Part shown: positions 43,352-52,610 of the stretch, piece after piece | Position numbering within the stretch: position 1 is the first letter of the stretch | Layout: each line of letters begins with the position of its first letter | Assembly: GCF_020524045.1 (NCBI RefSeq) | Contig: NZ_JAIVKL010000010.1 | Span: forward strand, 110,296 to 174,295 | Origin: Metabacillus litoralis | GTDB taxonomy: Bacteria; Bacillota; Bacilli; Bacillales; Bacillaceae | Direction of reading: 5' to 3' | Length of the DNA stretch: 64,000 nucleotides | Program-made: the position numbers and the translations under genes | The notes under the pieces: generated by a model | What the model was told of the DNA's origin: nothing | The model's database searches: none | Seen by the model: only the letters and a program-made list of their open reading frames with translations

Positions 43352-43392
43352 ATCATTTGACTTATTTATCTAGTGCTAAAACAAACTGCTCC

Positions 43393-43812
43393 TTACTCTC
43401 CAGTTTTAGCAAAACGTTCAATTCTTTCGCCAATTTCGTCACGTACACGTTGGAAGAAAGCCCATTTCTCTTCTTCTGAACCTTCAGCTTTTGCCGGATC
43501 ATCAAACCCCCAGTGTACTCTTTTAATGTGAGCAGGTGTTACTGGGCAATTGTCTGCTGCGTGGCCACATAAAGTAACAATTAAATCTGCATTGTTAAGA
43601 ATTTCTTGATCAATTACATCTGAAGTCTGGTTTGAAATATCGATTTCTGTTTCGTTCATCGCTTTTACAGCATTAGGATTTAAACCATGTGCTTCAAGTC
43701 CTGCACTTTTCACTTCCCACTCACTTCCTAAATGCTTTTTAGCCCAACCTTCTGCCATTTGGCTTCTGCAAGAGTTTCCTGTACATAGAAAATAAATTGT
43801 TTTTTTAGACAT
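43393..43812 (-). CDS. arsC: Arsenate reductase, thioredoxin-coupled
   Basis: A 139-residue enzyme of the low-molecular-weight-phosphatase-like ArsC class, which reduces arsenate to arsenite for export. The catalytic loop [10 protein letters not shown] has Cys10; the relay cysteines are Cys82 and Cys89 ([10 protein letters not shown]), at the same positions as in the B. subtilis and S. aureus enzymes. The start is the ATG at 43812 after AAGGAG; the frame extends upstream into arsB without a site. Last gene of arsRBC, with a terminator. Confidence 0.95.
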   Translation of the reverse strand: MSKKTIYFLCTGNSCRSQMAEGWAKKHLGSEWEVKSAGLEAHGLNPNAVKAMNETEIDISNQTSDVIDQEILNNADLIVTLCGHAADNCPVTPAHIKRVHWGFDDPAKAEGSEEEKWAFFQRVRDEIGERIERFAKTGE

Positions 43813-43835
43813 GATAATTGCTCCTTTAAGTTGAA

Positions 43836-45134
43836 TTAATGAATAATAAGTAACCAAATATATAAACCAACAAGTGTAATAAACAAAGTCGGAATGGTTA
43901 AAACAAGACCTGTTTTAAAATAAGTACCCCAAGAAATTTTTACACCTTTCAATGAAAGGACGTGTAACCATAATAATGTAGCAAGTGATCCGATTGGAGT
44001 GATTTTTGGCCCCAAATCTGAACCAATCACATTAGCATAAATCAGCGCTTCTCTTATAACTCCTGATGTATTTGTGTCAGAAATTGCAAGTGCATCGATC
44101 ATAACTGTTGGCATATTATTCATCACTGATGAAAGAATGGCTGCAATAAATCCCATTCCAATTGTTGCTGCAAATAAGCCTTGATCAGCAGTCGCTTGAA
44201 TCACATCTGCTAAAACATCTGTTAATCCTACATTTCGCAAGCTATAAACAACTACATACATACCTATTGAGAAAAAGACAATCGCCCAAGGTGCTCCCTT
44301 TATGACAGTTTTTGTGTTCACTGCAGAACTTCTTTTTGCCATAAACAAGAAGAAGATTGCCACAATCCCCGCAATAATTGATACAGGAATTCCAATAAAC
44401 TCACTAGCAAAATAACCGATTAGTAATATGCCCAAAACAATCCACGACAGTTTAAACATCTTTTCATCACGAATTGCTTCTACTGGTTTCTTTAGCTGTG
44501 ATAAATCATAATTTTTTGGAATACTTTTTCGGAAGAATAGCAGTAAAACTAATATGCTTGCTCCCAATGAGAAAAAGTTAGGAATAATCATTCTTGATGC
44601 AAATTCAACAAAACCTATACCAAAAAAGTCAGCAGAAACGATGTTAACAAGGTTACTAACAACTAGTGGCAGTGATGTTGTATCGGCAATAAATCCACTT
44701 GCAATAATAAATGGGAAAACCATTTTTTCACTAAAGTTAAGATTTCTTACCATCGCTAATACAATAGGTGTAAGAATCAAAGCAGCTCCATCATTTGCAA
44801 AAAATGCCGCAACAACCGCACCTAGAATACTTACATAAATAAACATCTTAATACCATTTCCTTTGGCCGCTCGTGCCATGTGTAAAGCAGACCATTCAAA
44901 AAAGCCAATTTCATCTAAAATAAGTGAAATAATTATAATTGCAATAAAAGCTAGTGTTGCGTTCCAAACGATAGATGTTACATCAATCACATCATTAAAA
45001 TCTACTACACCTACAAGAAGAGCTAATATTGCTCCTCCACAAGCAGACCACCCGATCGATAATCCTTTAGGTTGCCAAATAACTAATGTAAGTGTGAGTA
45101 AAAAAATGACAGATGCTAATATTACTTGTGTCAT
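43836..45134 (-). CDS. arsB: Arsenite efflux transporter ArsB
   Basis: A 432-residue membrane protein with about 12 hydrophobic segments, ArsB/NhaD superfamily, exporting arsenite and antimonite. Recognisable: [62 protein letters not shown] and [24 protein letters not shown]. No ArsA ATPase gene is present, so transport is driven by membrane potential. The ATG follows GGAGGG. Middle gene of the operon, 14 bases after arsR; arsC starts 23 bases beyond its stop. Confidence 0.94.
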   Translation of the reverse strand: MTQVILASVIFLLTLTLVIWQPKGLSIGWSACGGAILALLVGVVDFNDVIDVTSIVWNATLAFIAIIIISLILDEIGFFEWSALHMARAAKGNGIKMFIYVSILGAVVAAFFANDGAALILTPIVLAMVRNLNFSEKMVFPFIIASGFIADTTSLPLVVSNLVNIVSADFFGIGFVEFASRMIIPNFFSLGASILVLLLFFRKSIPKNYDLSQLKKPVEAIRDEKMFKLSWIVLGILLIGYFASEFIGIPVSIIAGIVAIFFLFMAKRSSAVNTKTVIKGAPWAIVFFSIGMYVVVYSLRNVGLTDVLADVIQATADQGLFAATIGMGFIAAILSSVMNNMPTVMIDALAISDTNTSGVIREALIYANVIGSDLGPKITPIGSLATLLWLHVLSLKGVKISWGTYFKTGLVLTIPTLFITLVGLYIWLLIIH

Positions 45135-45148
45135 GTTATACCCTCCAT

Positions 45149-45493
45149 TTATTCACACGAAATACGTAAACCTTGATCTTCCAATTCTTTCATTCGATAA
45201 TCTTGATTAGGTAGATGTTGTAATAAATTTTGCACAAGTGGATAATAGTCAATATTTTTATTGAGTGAGTAGATAATCCATTGTCCTCTTCTTGTTTCTT
45301 TAACAATTCCTGCATCTTTTAGTTTCCGGATATGCTGACTAATCGCAGGTTGACTTGCTTTAAAAACCTCAACAAATTCACACACACAACAATCATTAGA
45401 ATCCAGCATTTTCACCATGGTCAGTCTTGTTTTATCTCCTAAGAGTTTTAAAATTGTTGCAGCATTTTCTATTTCTATTAGTGCTTCTGACAT
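45149..45493 (-). CDS. arsR: ArsR-family arsenic-responsive repressor
   Basis: A 114-residue winged-helix repressor. The metalloid-binding motif is [11 protein letters not shown] in helix 3, equivalent to ELCVCDL, with an additional Cys; the recognition helix is [19 protein letters not shown] and the wing is [14 protein letters not shown]. Another Cys ends the protein (ISCE). Binding of arsenite would release DNA and allow arsRBC expression. The ATG follows GGAGGG. First gene of the operon. Confidence 0.93.
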   Translation of the reverse strand: MSEALIEIENAATILKLLGDKTRLTMVKMLDSNDCCVCEFVEVFKASQPAISQHIRKLKDAGIVKETRRGQWIIYSLNKNIDYYPLVQNLLQHLPNQDYRMKELEDQGLRISCE

Positions 45494-45522
45494 CTTTTAA
45501 CCCTCCCCATCATTTATTAAGA

Positions 45523-45546
45523 ATAAACATATAATAATATACTTAT
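45523..45546. promoter_or_regulatory. Possible ArsR operator
   Basis: An AT-rich imperfect dyad, ATAAACATAT...ATATACTTAT, lies 30-53 bases upstream of arsR. The position fits autoregulation; the sequence is too AT-rich to be sure. Confidence 0.35.
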
Positions 45547-45726
45547 TTTGACTTCATATGAATTCAGTATCCCTACTTAATACAAAATTCATTCACGATA
45601 ATAAAGCTGTTCTGGAATATTATATAAGCATTTAATTATATACTAATTCACTTATTTAGTTTATTCAAGGTTTAATTATAAAGATTTATCAAATAGCAAA
45701 AAAGTATTATTGAAATAGCCTAAAAT

Positions 45727-45760
45727 AAAAAAGGCTGATGACATATTGATCACCAACCTC
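45727..45760 (-). terminator. Terminator on the minus strand after a short transcript
   Basis: GGTTGGTGA/TCATCAGCC with a loop; on the minus strand it is followed by TTTTTT. It implies a short transcript from upstream (45769-45900). Confidence 0.6.
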
Positions 45761-45805
45761 TTATGGATTTAACTACAGCAAGAATTGTTTTTATTCTCGT
45801 TTGTT

Positions 45806-45889
45806 TCAACTTCCCCATAATCTATTGAATTCAACTTCTTCACTTTTAGTTGTTTTACAACTTTCATTTTGATCAATTATTTTCATCAT
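45806..45889 (-). CDS. 27-residue peptide, with an overlapping second frame
   Basis: ATGATG follows GGAGGG at a good distance and opens a 27-codon frame (MMKIIDQNESCKTTKSEE, ending NRLWGS). A second frame (45769-45867, 32 codons) begins inside it and ends NKNNSCCS just before a terminator, but its ATG has no ribosome site of its own. Either may be the product, the second by coupling. The Cys-Cys end next to an ars operon is suggestive of metalloid binding or a modified peptide; this is speculation. Confidence 0.3.
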   Translation of the reverse strand: MMKIIDQNESCKTTKSEEVEFNRLWGS

Positions 45890-46191
45890 AAATCCCTCCA
45901 AATGTTTATATATCTAATAAGATTTCACTTTTTCTAAAAGGACCAAAAAATTCTAAAAAAATATACAGATTCGGTATAATGAAATAAATTAAGAGATGTT
46001 TTATTGACATGCTGTTCCATTGAAATGTATAAGATAGAACAGGCAATGTGATAAACTATACAAAAAACGAAAAAACTTGTTGCAACAATACGGACAACTA
46101 ATACAATAACTTAGATTTTCATTCGCAGTTTAATATCTAGGAAGATTACATTTAGGTAGCTAATCAAGAGTGAAAATTGAAAGGATATAAA

Positions 46192-47493
46192 ATGCACAAT
46201 TTTAAGAACGTTCTTAAAGAACAGATACATGTCCATTTATTGTTATATATGATCAAATGGACGATCTTAGCTGGAATAGTTGGAATTTTAGCTGGATCTG
46301 CTTCAGCTTTTTTCTTAGTTAGTTTAGAATGGGCAGTCCAAACAAGAGAAGCTTATTCATGGGTTTTATTTTTACTTCCATTTGGTGGAATGCTTGTTAG
46401 TTTTCTCTATTGGAAATATGGCTTAAATTCTGCAAAAGGGAATAATTTATTAATCGAACAAGCATATGGTGCTAAGGAAAGTATTCCATTTCGGATGGCT
46501 CCATTAGTGTTATTTGGAACAATTATCACCCATTTATTTGGTGGATCTGCTGGTCGAGAGGGTACGGCCGTTCAAATGGGTGGTGCCTTCTCTGAACTAA
46601 TTGGAAAAATCTTTAGATTAGATGATGTGGACCGAAAAATCATTATTATCTGTGGAATTAGTAGTGGGTTTGGATCTGTCTTTGGAACGCCGTTAGCAGG
46701 AACAGTATTTGGATTAGAAGTTTTAGCTCTAGGTCTGATCAAGCATGAAGCAATATTTCCTGCATTTATCGCTGCTGTTGTTGGAGATTTTATCACAACT
46801 GCATGGGGAGTTGGTCATCATCATTATTATATTGGTTCAATCCCTACACTATCACTACTACTTTTATTTAAAATTATAGTTGCTGCCATTCTATTTGGAT
46901 TAACAAGCACATTATTTTCACAACTAACACACTGGTTAAAAAAGCAATACACACAGTTTTTTCCTAATCCTATGATCAAAAGCTTTGTTGGGGGACTTGT
47001 CATTATTGCACTAGTTTATATTGTTGGAACTCGAAAATATCTTGGATTGGGTCTACCACTAATTGATGATGCCTTTGCAGGGGATGTCTCACCGCTTACA
47101 TTTATAACAAAGCTACTATTCACCTCCCTAACACTTGGAGCAGGTTATCAAGGTGGTGAAGTAACACCATTATTTGCTATTGGATCAACGCTTGGTAGTT
47201 ACCTCGGCGAATTTCTGCATGTTTCAATTCCATTTTTAGCAGCTTTAGGTTTTATTGGTGTTTTTTGTGGAGCCACAAATACTCCGATCGCATGCTTTAT
47301 CATGGGTATTGAACTATTTGGTTCTGAGGCAAGTCTTTATTTATTCCTTGTTTGTATTGTGAGTTATTTATTTTCAGGACACACAGGGATCTATACTTCT
47401 CAACAAATAGGTAGTTCTAAAGGAAAGCTTTTCAATTACTTTGGTAATGAAACACTTAGTACAATCAATAGTAAAAGAAAAAAGAAGGATTAA
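46192..47493 (+). CDS. CLC-family anion transporter (fluoride-type features)
   Basis: A 433-residue membrane protein with the CLC fold. Anion-site segments are GSASAFFL (canonical GSGIP), GGSAGREGTAVQMGGAFSE (canonical GREGP, here GREGT), GAGYQGGEVTPLFAIGS (canonical GxFxP) and GATNTPIACFIMG. GREGT and the altered first segment resemble the CLC-F group that exports fluoride in exchange for protons. I do not see a fluoride riboswitch upstream, so a chloride role is possible. The start is the ATG at 46192 behind GAAAGGA; a TTG at 46177 lacks a site. It is a single gene. Confidence 0.82.
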   Translation: MHNFKNVLKEQIHVHLLLYMIKWTILAGIVGILAGSASAFFLVSLEWAVQTREAYSWVLFLLPFGGMLVSFLYWKYGLNSAKGNNLLIEQAYGAKESIPFRMAPLVLFGTIITHLFGGSAGREGTAVQMGGAFSELIGKIFRLDDVDRKIIIICGISSGFGSVFGTPLAGTVFGLEVLALGLIKHEAIFPAFIAAVVGDFITTAWGVGHHHYYIGSIPTLSLLLLFKIIVAAILFGLTSTLFSQLTHWLKKQYTQFFPNPMIKSFVGGLVIIALVYIVGTRKYLGLGLPLIDDAFAGDVSPLTFITKLLFTSLTLGAGYQGGEVTPLFAIGSTLGSYLGEFLHVSIPFLAALGFIGVFCGATNTPIACFIMGIELFGSEASLYLFLVCIVSYLFSGHTGIYTSQQIGSSKGKLFNYFGNETLSTINSKRKKKD

Positions 47494-47593
47494 CAAAAAC
47501 ACCCAATTTATTTTAATCTAGGCATTCGCACAGTCAATTTCCCATTTCCTTAATACTCTATTATTAATCCTACAAATGAAAGGAGAATTATTT

Positions 47594-47749
47594 ATGGGTT
47601 TCGGATATGGTAACTATGGTGGATATGGTGCTGGATTTGGTGGTTATGGCGCTGGAGGTTACGGCGGATATGGCGCAGGTGGATCAACATTTGCTTTGAT
47701 CGTTGTTCTATTTATATTACTAATTATTGTTGGAGCTGCATTCCTTTAA
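47594..47749 (+). CDS. YjcZ-type small Gly/Tyr-rich membrane peptide
   Basis: A 51-residue peptide with a Gly/Tyr-rich N-terminal half built from GYGNYGGYGAG-like repeats and a C-terminal hydrophobic span, FALIVVLFILLIIVGAAFL. This is the YjcZ/sporulation-associated small protein type found in many Bacillus genomes, often in several copies. The ATG follows AAGGAGAA. It is a single gene with a strong terminator. Function unknown. Confidence 0.85.
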   Translation: MGFGYGNYGGYGAGFGGYGAGGYGGYGAGGSTFALIVVLFILLIIVGAAFL

Positions 47750-47776
47750 TGCAAAGCCTCTAGCAAATTTAATATG

Positions 47777-47830
47777 AAAGGATGACTCAAATTGGTCGAT
47801 AAAAGACCAATTTGTAGTCATCCTTTTTTA
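47777..47830 (+). terminator. Terminator of the YjcZ-type gene
   Basis: AAAGGATGACT/AGTCATCCTTT with an inner AAATTGGTC/GACCAATTT stem, then T residues. Confidence 0.92.
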
Positions 47831-48086
47831 TCATTTCAATAAATATAATGGCTGATTTATAAACCATCATTCATATGAAAATAAAACTGCCTTATTCTTC
47901 TAATACAATTTTCATATGTACAAATCTACCCCATAACTAATACAAAGAATGAAGAAGCTTTCCTATATAATACACAGAGTCTATTCCTATAAAATGTGCA
48001 GATTTTAAGGAGTTTGCTTGAACCACGTTATTTTCTTTAGTTGACGGGTACTATTAATAATATAAAAAATTAAGGAGGTATTATTT

Positions 48087-48419
48087 ATGTTAACTCAACA
48101 ACAATATAAAGAATGTATTCAAGCATGCTTAGAATGTATGGAGGCTTGTAATTCATGTTATAATGCATGCCTTAACGAAGAAGATGTAACAATGATGTCA
48201 GCCTGTATTCGTCTAGATAGAGAATGTGCTGATATTTGTGGATTTGCAGTAAAAGCGATGCAATCAAATAGTCCATTTGCTGAACAAATTTGTAGACTAT
48301 GTGCTGACATATGTGAGGCATGTGGTAAAGAGTGTGAAAAACATGAACAAGATCATTGTAAAAAATGTGCAGAGTCTTGCTTTAGATGTGCAGAAGCATG
48401 TCGCAAAATGGCTTCATAA
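48087..48419 (+). CDS. Four-helix-bundle copper-binding protein (DUF326/Csp-like, YhjQ)
   Basis: A 110-residue cytosolic protein with about 20 cysteines spaced along helices (CIQACLECMEACNSCYNAC, CIRLDRECADIC, CRLCADICEACGKECEKH, CKKCAESCFRCAEAC). The CxxxC pattern lines the core of a four-helix bundle that stores Cu(I), as in cytosolic Csp3 proteins; B. subtilis YhjQ is the close type. No signal peptide. The ATG follows AAGGAGG. It opens a run of metal-related genes (DUF305, two-component system, BNR lipoprotein, YdhK). Confidence 0.9.
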   Translation: MLTQQQYKECIQACLECMEACNSCYNACLNEEDVTMMSACIRLDRECADICGFAVKAMQSNSPFAEQICRLCADICEACGKECEKHEQDHCKKCAESCFRCAEACRKMAS

Positions 48420-48520
48420 AAAGGACAAGCTGGATAGCAAAGTTTTCAGATCTTGGAGCAAAGCATATAGCTTTGCTCTGTCATTTGAGTTTTCAACTTC
48501 AAAAATAAGTATACTTATAC

Positions 48521-48539
48521 TTACCTAATAATTAGGTAA
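48521..48539. promoter_or_regulatory. 19-bp palindrome before the DUF305 gene
   Basis: TTACCTAATAATTAGGTAA is a perfect dyad 36 bases upstream of the DUF305 start, with a further AAGTATACTT palindrome just before it. A repressor or metal-regulator site is likely; the regulator is not identifiable. Confidence 0.5.
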
Positions 48540-48574
48540 AACACTATGTAAATAGCTTGAAAGGAGTAGCTATT

Positions 48575-49027
48575 ATGAAACAATACATTAAATTTGCTGG
48601 GATGATCATCACTTCAACCATTGTGATGTTTCTTTTTAAATATTTTAGCACATACAGTCTTGATCATATCTTTTTTAGTGAATCAAGGCTTTATATGGCT
48701 CTGTTAATGGGAGCTACCATGACTCTCATTATGTTAGGATTTATGTACCGTATGCTAAAAAATCGAAAGGTAAATATTAGCATTGCCGTTGTCAGTGTAC
48801 TCGTTTTTGCTCTTTCCCTCTTCCTATTTCGAAGTCAAACATTGGTGGATGATACTGACTATATGGAAGCCATGATTCCCCATCATTCTATTGCGATATT
48901 AACTAGTGAACGTGCTAAAATATCAGATCCAAGAGTTCGTGAATTGGCAGATGAGATCATAAAAGCTCAACGTAAAGAAATTGATGAAATGAAGAAATTA
49001 ATTGAGGATCTTGAAGAAGAAGAATAA
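48575..49027 (+). CDS. DUF305 membrane protein
   Basis: A 150-residue protein with three hydrophobic segments (about 5-22, 37-58, 66-86) and a C-terminal DUF305 domain, visible as DTDYMEAMIPHHSIAILTSERA and RVRELADEIIKAQRKEIDEM. The paired histidines (HH in MIPHHS) and the ferritin-like helical bundle suggest metal binding; DUF305 genes commonly sit in copper-resistance clusters. The start is the ATG at 48575 behind AAAGGAG; a TTG at 48557 overlaps that site. Terminator at 49034. Confidence 0.85.
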   Translation: MKQYIKFAGMIITSTIVMFLFKYFSTYSLDHIFFSESRLYMALLMGATMTLIMLGFMYRMLKNRKVNISIAVVSVLVFALSLFLFRSQTLVDDTDYMEAMIPHHSIAILTSERAKISDPRVRELADEIIKAQRKEIDEMKKLIEDLEEEE

Positions 49028-49033
49028 ATACTT

Positions 49034-49060
49034 AAAAACCTCCAATAGGGGGTTTTTTAT
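49034..49060 (+). terminator. Terminator of the DUF305 gene
   Basis: AAAAACCTCC/GGGGGTTTTTT with a 4-base loop and T run. Confidence 0.9.
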
Positions 49061-49064
49061 CTGA

Positions 49065-49235
49065 TTAAAGGAGTTTACAGCTTTCTGCAATACCTTCTTT
49101 CAAGTCTTTAACAGCATCCTGCATTCTTTGCTTTGATCTCTTATGAACTTTACCTATTGCATTTTCTAAATGGACTTTCGCTTGAATTGATTTTCTATTT
49201 CACATGCTTCTATTGCCAAAATAATCTCTTTGTTA
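49065..49235 (-). pseudogene. Possible frameshifted remnant of a small gene
   Basis: On the minus strand one frame reads KEIILAIEACEIENQFKRKS then stops. The next frame takes over at the same place with HLENAIGKVHKRSKQRMQDA and continues to ESCKLL and a stop. Together they look like one small helical protein broken by a frameshift. No start or ribosome site is evident. Family not recognised. Confidence 0.3.
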
Positions 49236-49498
49236 TACACGAAACGATAAATGTTATCACTTGGTTCAAGGTTCGAGATTTAATTCTTTTCTGATACAAT
49301 TTGGGGGATAGACTTGTCTCGATTTAGTTAGTTTAGATTGGATGTAAACAAGCTATCATGCAAAGTTTTTTTTCAGTGTTATAAAATTTGTATAGAAAGT
49401 TGTTATTTAATGTACTTCACTAAATACACGCCAAATCTGCATATTTTCTCAACAATTTCCCATTACAATATTCTTATTAAGGTAAAAAGGTGTAGTCT

Positions 49499-50875
49499 AT
49501 GAAAATTTCAATCAAACTTGGTCTTTGGTTTTTTATCTGTATTTTTATAATTGAAGCCTCTTCTATGTTCTTCTTACATCGTAATGTTGTACATTCTCTT
49601 GTAAATGAAGAGTTAAAAGCATTAAAATCACGTGGAAATAGTCATAGTGATGTTTTAGAAATTTCTTACGATGAAACGACATTACACCATATTCAAATGA
49701 TGGAGACAGAAACAGATACAGAAGTAGTCATAACTGATGATACTGGGAAAATGATAACATCATCTAAACCAATAGATGATGGGATGAACAAAATAGTAAC
49801 AAGAAATGGAGCTGAACTAAAAGCATCTAATGAAGGTCTGATTCTACAATCGGATTGGCAAAACGAACAATATATTTCAACGGTTTCCTCCTTTAAAGAT
49901 CCTAATGGAGACATTGGTTATGTTTACATGTTCAAAAGTACGGAACAAATACAAAGTTTGATTTCACGTTTAAATGAACATTTCATCTTGGCTTCGGTGC
50001 TCATTTTATTATTCATGTTGATAACCATATTCTTTTTATCAAAAGCTTTAACAAAACCTTTAATATCAATGAAGGAAGCGACAAGAAGAATAAGCAAAGG
50101 TGATTTTTCAGTTTCTTTACAAAGAACTTCAAATGATGAAATTGGAGAGTTATCAAATTCTATTCAAACCTTAGCAAACGATTTAAACTATTTAAAAAAA
50201 GAAAGAAACGAGTTTTTAGCGAGTATTTCTCATGAACTACGTACTCCTCTTACCTACATTAAAGGTTATACAGATATTGCAAGAAAAGACAACTTACCAG
50301 AAAAAGATCGACTGAACTACTTAAATATTATTTATGAAGAATCCACCCATGTAAGTGACCTACTAAAAGAACTTTTTGATTTAGCTAAAATGGATCAAAA
50401 TACTTTTTCTATTTCTAAGGAAAAAGTAAAGCTTGGTTCATTCATGCACTCCATTTTCCTTAAAATGAAGCCGGCCTATAATAGTAAAGGAGTAAAACTT
50501 GAATTAGTTCAAAAAATAGACGCTTTTGTAGATATCGATCCTATCCGGTTTGAACAAGTCTTTTTAAATTTATTAGATAATGCTTTAAAATACTCTGATA
50601 ACAATACAGTGACTACAATTGAAATAACAAACGAAGGGAATTTCATAAGTATATTTGTCAAAGATCAAGGTACAGGAATTCCTACTGAAGATTTGCCATA
50701 TATCTTTGATCGTTTATTTAGAGTAGATAAATCACGATCAAGGTTAACAGGTGGTTACGGATTAGGATTATCAATAGTAAAACAAATTGTAGATGCTCAT
50801 GGTGGAAATATTACGGTTACAAGTCAATTAAATATAGGCACATGTTTTAAGATTACTCTAAAAGGGGCTTTTTGA
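49499..50875 (+). CDS. Sensor histidine kinase (HAMP, HisKA)
   Basis: A 458-residue membrane kinase. TM1 is at residues 7-24, an extracellular sensor domain spans about 25-160 (acidic, Asp/Thr/Met-containing), TM2 is near 160-180, then HAMP (182-235), HisKA with the phosphorylated His in FLASISHELRTPLTYIKGY, and HATPase with N box NLLDNALKYS, G1 VKDQGTGIP, F box IFDRLFR and G2 GGYGLGLSIVK. It pairs with the OmpR-type regulator that overlaps its stop. The signal is unknown; the copper/metal gene surroundings suggest a metal or envelope signal. The ATG follows AAAAGGTG. Confidence 0.92.
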   Translation: MKISIKLGLWFFICIFIIEASSMFFLHRNVVHSLVNEELKALKSRGNSHSDVLEISYDETTLHHIQMMETETDTEVVITDDTGKMITSSKPIDDGMNKIVTRNGAELKASNEGLILQSDWQNEQYISTVSSFKDPNGDIGYVYMFKSTEQIQSLISRLNEHFILASVLILLFMLITIFFLSKALTKPLISMKEATRRISKGDFSVSLQRTSNDEIGELSNSIQTLANDLNYLKKERNEFLASISHELRTPLTYIKGYTDIARKDNLPEKDRLNYLNIIYEESTHVSDLLKELFDLAKMDQNTFSISKEKVKLGSFMHSIFLKMKPAYNSKGVKLELVQKIDAFVDIDPIRFEQVFLNLLDNALKYSDNNTVTTIEITNEGNFISIFVKDQGTGIPTEDLPYIFDRLFRVDKSRSRLTGGYGLGLSIVKQIVDAHGGNITVTSQLNIGTCFKITLKGAF

Positions 50876-51561
50876 TGAAAACAGTTTTGCTAATAGATGA
50901 TGAGCAGAGAATGCTCGATTTATTATCATTATATATAGAACCTTATGGATATACTTGTTTTAAGAAGACATCTGGTATTGAAGGCTTAGAATTTTTACAG
51001 CACAAAAACGTTGATATTGTCATTCTTGATATTATGATGCCAGAAATGGATGGATGGAAAACCTGTGAAAAAATAAGAGCAATTTCTAATGTACCAATCA
51101 TCATGTTAACAGCAAGAAGTGAAAAAGAAGATATCGTTAAAGGATTAAAAAAAGGTGCTGATGATTACCTTGTTAAACCATTTAATGAAGAAGAATTGTT
51201 AGCACGTATAGAAGCCATTATGAGAAGAACCAGCAGAATCTCTAATTTTGAAGACATCATCAATTTTGAAGGTTTAACAATGAATCAATCAACGTATCAG
51301 GTTACATTTCAAGAAAAAGAGATCATACTTACACCTAAGGAATATGCCTTGCTTGGGCTGTTTTTGCAGAACAACAATAAAGTATTTTCACGAGAACATT
51401 TACTTTCAAAAATTTGGGGAATAAAGGCTGAAACAGAAGATCGAACCATTGATTCACATATACGGAATATGAGAGAAAAGCTACGACAAGCAAACTTCCC
51501 TGTTGAAAAATATTTAAAAACTGTTTGGGGAGTAGGCTACAAATGGATTACTAGTAACTAA
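50875..51561 (+). CDS. OmpR-family response regulator
   Basis: A 228-residue regulator. The receiver domain (residues 1-118) has the acidic pair DDEQ, the phospho-acceptor Asp in DIVILDIMMPEMDG, Thr/Ser in IIMLTARSEKED and Lys in DDYLVKPF. The DNA-binding winged helix (about 130-228) has ILTPKEYALLGLFLQN and TIDSHIRNMREKLR...KTVWGVGYKW. The ATG overlaps the kinase stop codon (TGATG), so translation is coupled. Kinase-first order is less common in this family. Probable targets are the flanking lipoprotein and metal genes. Confidence 0.93.
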   Translation: MKTVLLIDDEQRMLDLLSLYIEPYGYTCFKKTSGIEGLEFLQHKNVDIVILDIMMPEMDGWKTCEKIRAISNVPIIMLTARSEKEDIVKGLKKGADDYLVKPFNEEELLARIEAIMRRTSRISNFEDIINFEGLTMNQSTYQVTFQEKEIILTPKEYALLGLFLQNNNKVFSREHLLSKIWGIKAETEDRTIDSHIRNMREKLRQANFPVEKYLKTVWGVGYKWITSN

Positions 51562-51588
51562 AAAAAAATAGGAGGTATTATCGTACCA

Positions 51589-52527
51589 ATGATAAAAAAG
51601 ATATTTTCATTTTTCATAGTAACTATTTTACTAACTGCATGTTCACAAGGGGAAAATGAACAGTTAACGAAAGATGATACTACCACTTACAAAGAAGTAA
51701 AAGATGAAAACATTGAACATATACACGGTCTTGGCTATGTAGGAAATAACGATGAACTTTATCTAGCTTCACATGATGGATTATTAAGATTCTCAAATGA
51801 AAAGTGGTTTAAAATAACTGATAACAAACATGACTATATGGGGTTTCAAGCAACTGATGAAGGTTTTTATTCAAGTGGGCATCCTGAGCATGGATCAGAT
51901 TTAAAAAATCCTCTTGGTATTATAAAAAGCATCGATGATGGAGAGACATTAAACAAACTTGCTTTTTATGGCGAGACAGACTTCCACTATTTAGCAACTG
52001 GATATAACACTCATATGATCTATGTGATTAATGAATCAGAGAATTCAAGATTAGACCGTGGAATTTATTATTCTGAAGATGAAGGTGAGAACTGGGCACA
52101 AAGTAATGCTGAGGGACTTTCATTTAACAATATCGGTAATATAGCTACTCACCCAACCAAGGAAAATATCGTGGGAATATCCACAGATCAAGGTTTATTT
52201 ATTTCAAATGATAATGGTGATTTATTTTCTTTAGCCTCACAATCTCAGCCAGTTACAAGTGTCGAATTTAGAGAAAAATCCCTACTCTATTTTACTTTAA
52301 ACGGAGATAAATTATCACTTAATAGACAGGAACTGAGCAATAAAAAGGAAGAAGCTATCTCCTTACCTAACGAAGTGAATAAAGAGAATCCTGTCATGTA
52401 CATTTCATCTCATCCAGGAAACGAAGAAATTCTAACCGTTGTTACTTACAATAATGATATTTTTCAAACAATAGATAATGGACAATCATGGACTACTTTA
52501 GTTCATAAAGGCAATATACAATCATAG
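51589..52527 (+). CDS. BNR/sialidase-fold lipoprotein (F510_1955-type)
   Basis: A 312-residue secreted lipoprotein with lipobox LLTAC (Cys near residue 18). The mature part has repeated beta-propeller blades with Asp-box-like elements: SIDDGETLNKLAFYG, YYSEDEGENWAQSN, FISNDNGDLFSLA and QTIDNGQSWTTLV. His-rich bits IEHIHGLGY and SSGHPEHGSD lie near the start. It is of the kind annotated as F510_1955 family glycosylhydrolase, but no catalytic sialidase residues are evident, so a binding or sensing role is as likely. It follows the two-component system by 28 bases, behind AGGAGG, and is probably in the same operon. Confidence 0.8.
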   Translation: MIKKIFSFFIVTILLTACSQGENEQLTKDDTTTYKEVKDENIEHIHGLGYVGNNDELYLASHDGLLRFSNEKWFKITDNKHDYMGFQATDEGFYSSGHPEHGSDLKNPLGIIKSIDDGETLNKLAFYGETDFHYLATGYNTHMIYVINESENSRLDRGIYYSEDEGENWAQSNAEGLSFNNIGNIATHPTKENIVGISTDQGLFISNDNGDLFSLASQSQPVTSVEFREKSLLYFTLNGDKLSLNRQELSNKKEEAISLPNEVNKENPVMYISSHPGNEEILTVVTYNNDIFQTIDNGQSWTTLVHKGNIQS

Positions 52528-52538
52528 CTCTATACTGC

Positions 52539-52570
52539 AAAAAGAACTTGGAATTTAGCCAAGTTCTTTT
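52539..52570 (+). terminator. Terminator of the two-component/lipoprotein operon
   Basis: AAAAGAACTTGG/CCAAGTTCTTTT, a 12-bp stem with a 7-base loop. Confidence 0.88.
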
Positions 52571-52610
52571 CAGTAGTTTAAGCACCCATATGCGATATTA
52601 ACTTTTCATA

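Noticed and set aside
43116..43373. Hydrophobic, cysteine-bearing frames before arsC
   Set aside because: Two overlapping frames, no ribosome site, AT-rich text, and they run into the arsC terminator hairpin.
45900..46191. Fluoride riboswitch before the CLC gene
   Set aside because: I looked for the conserved crcB-motif blocks and did not see them.
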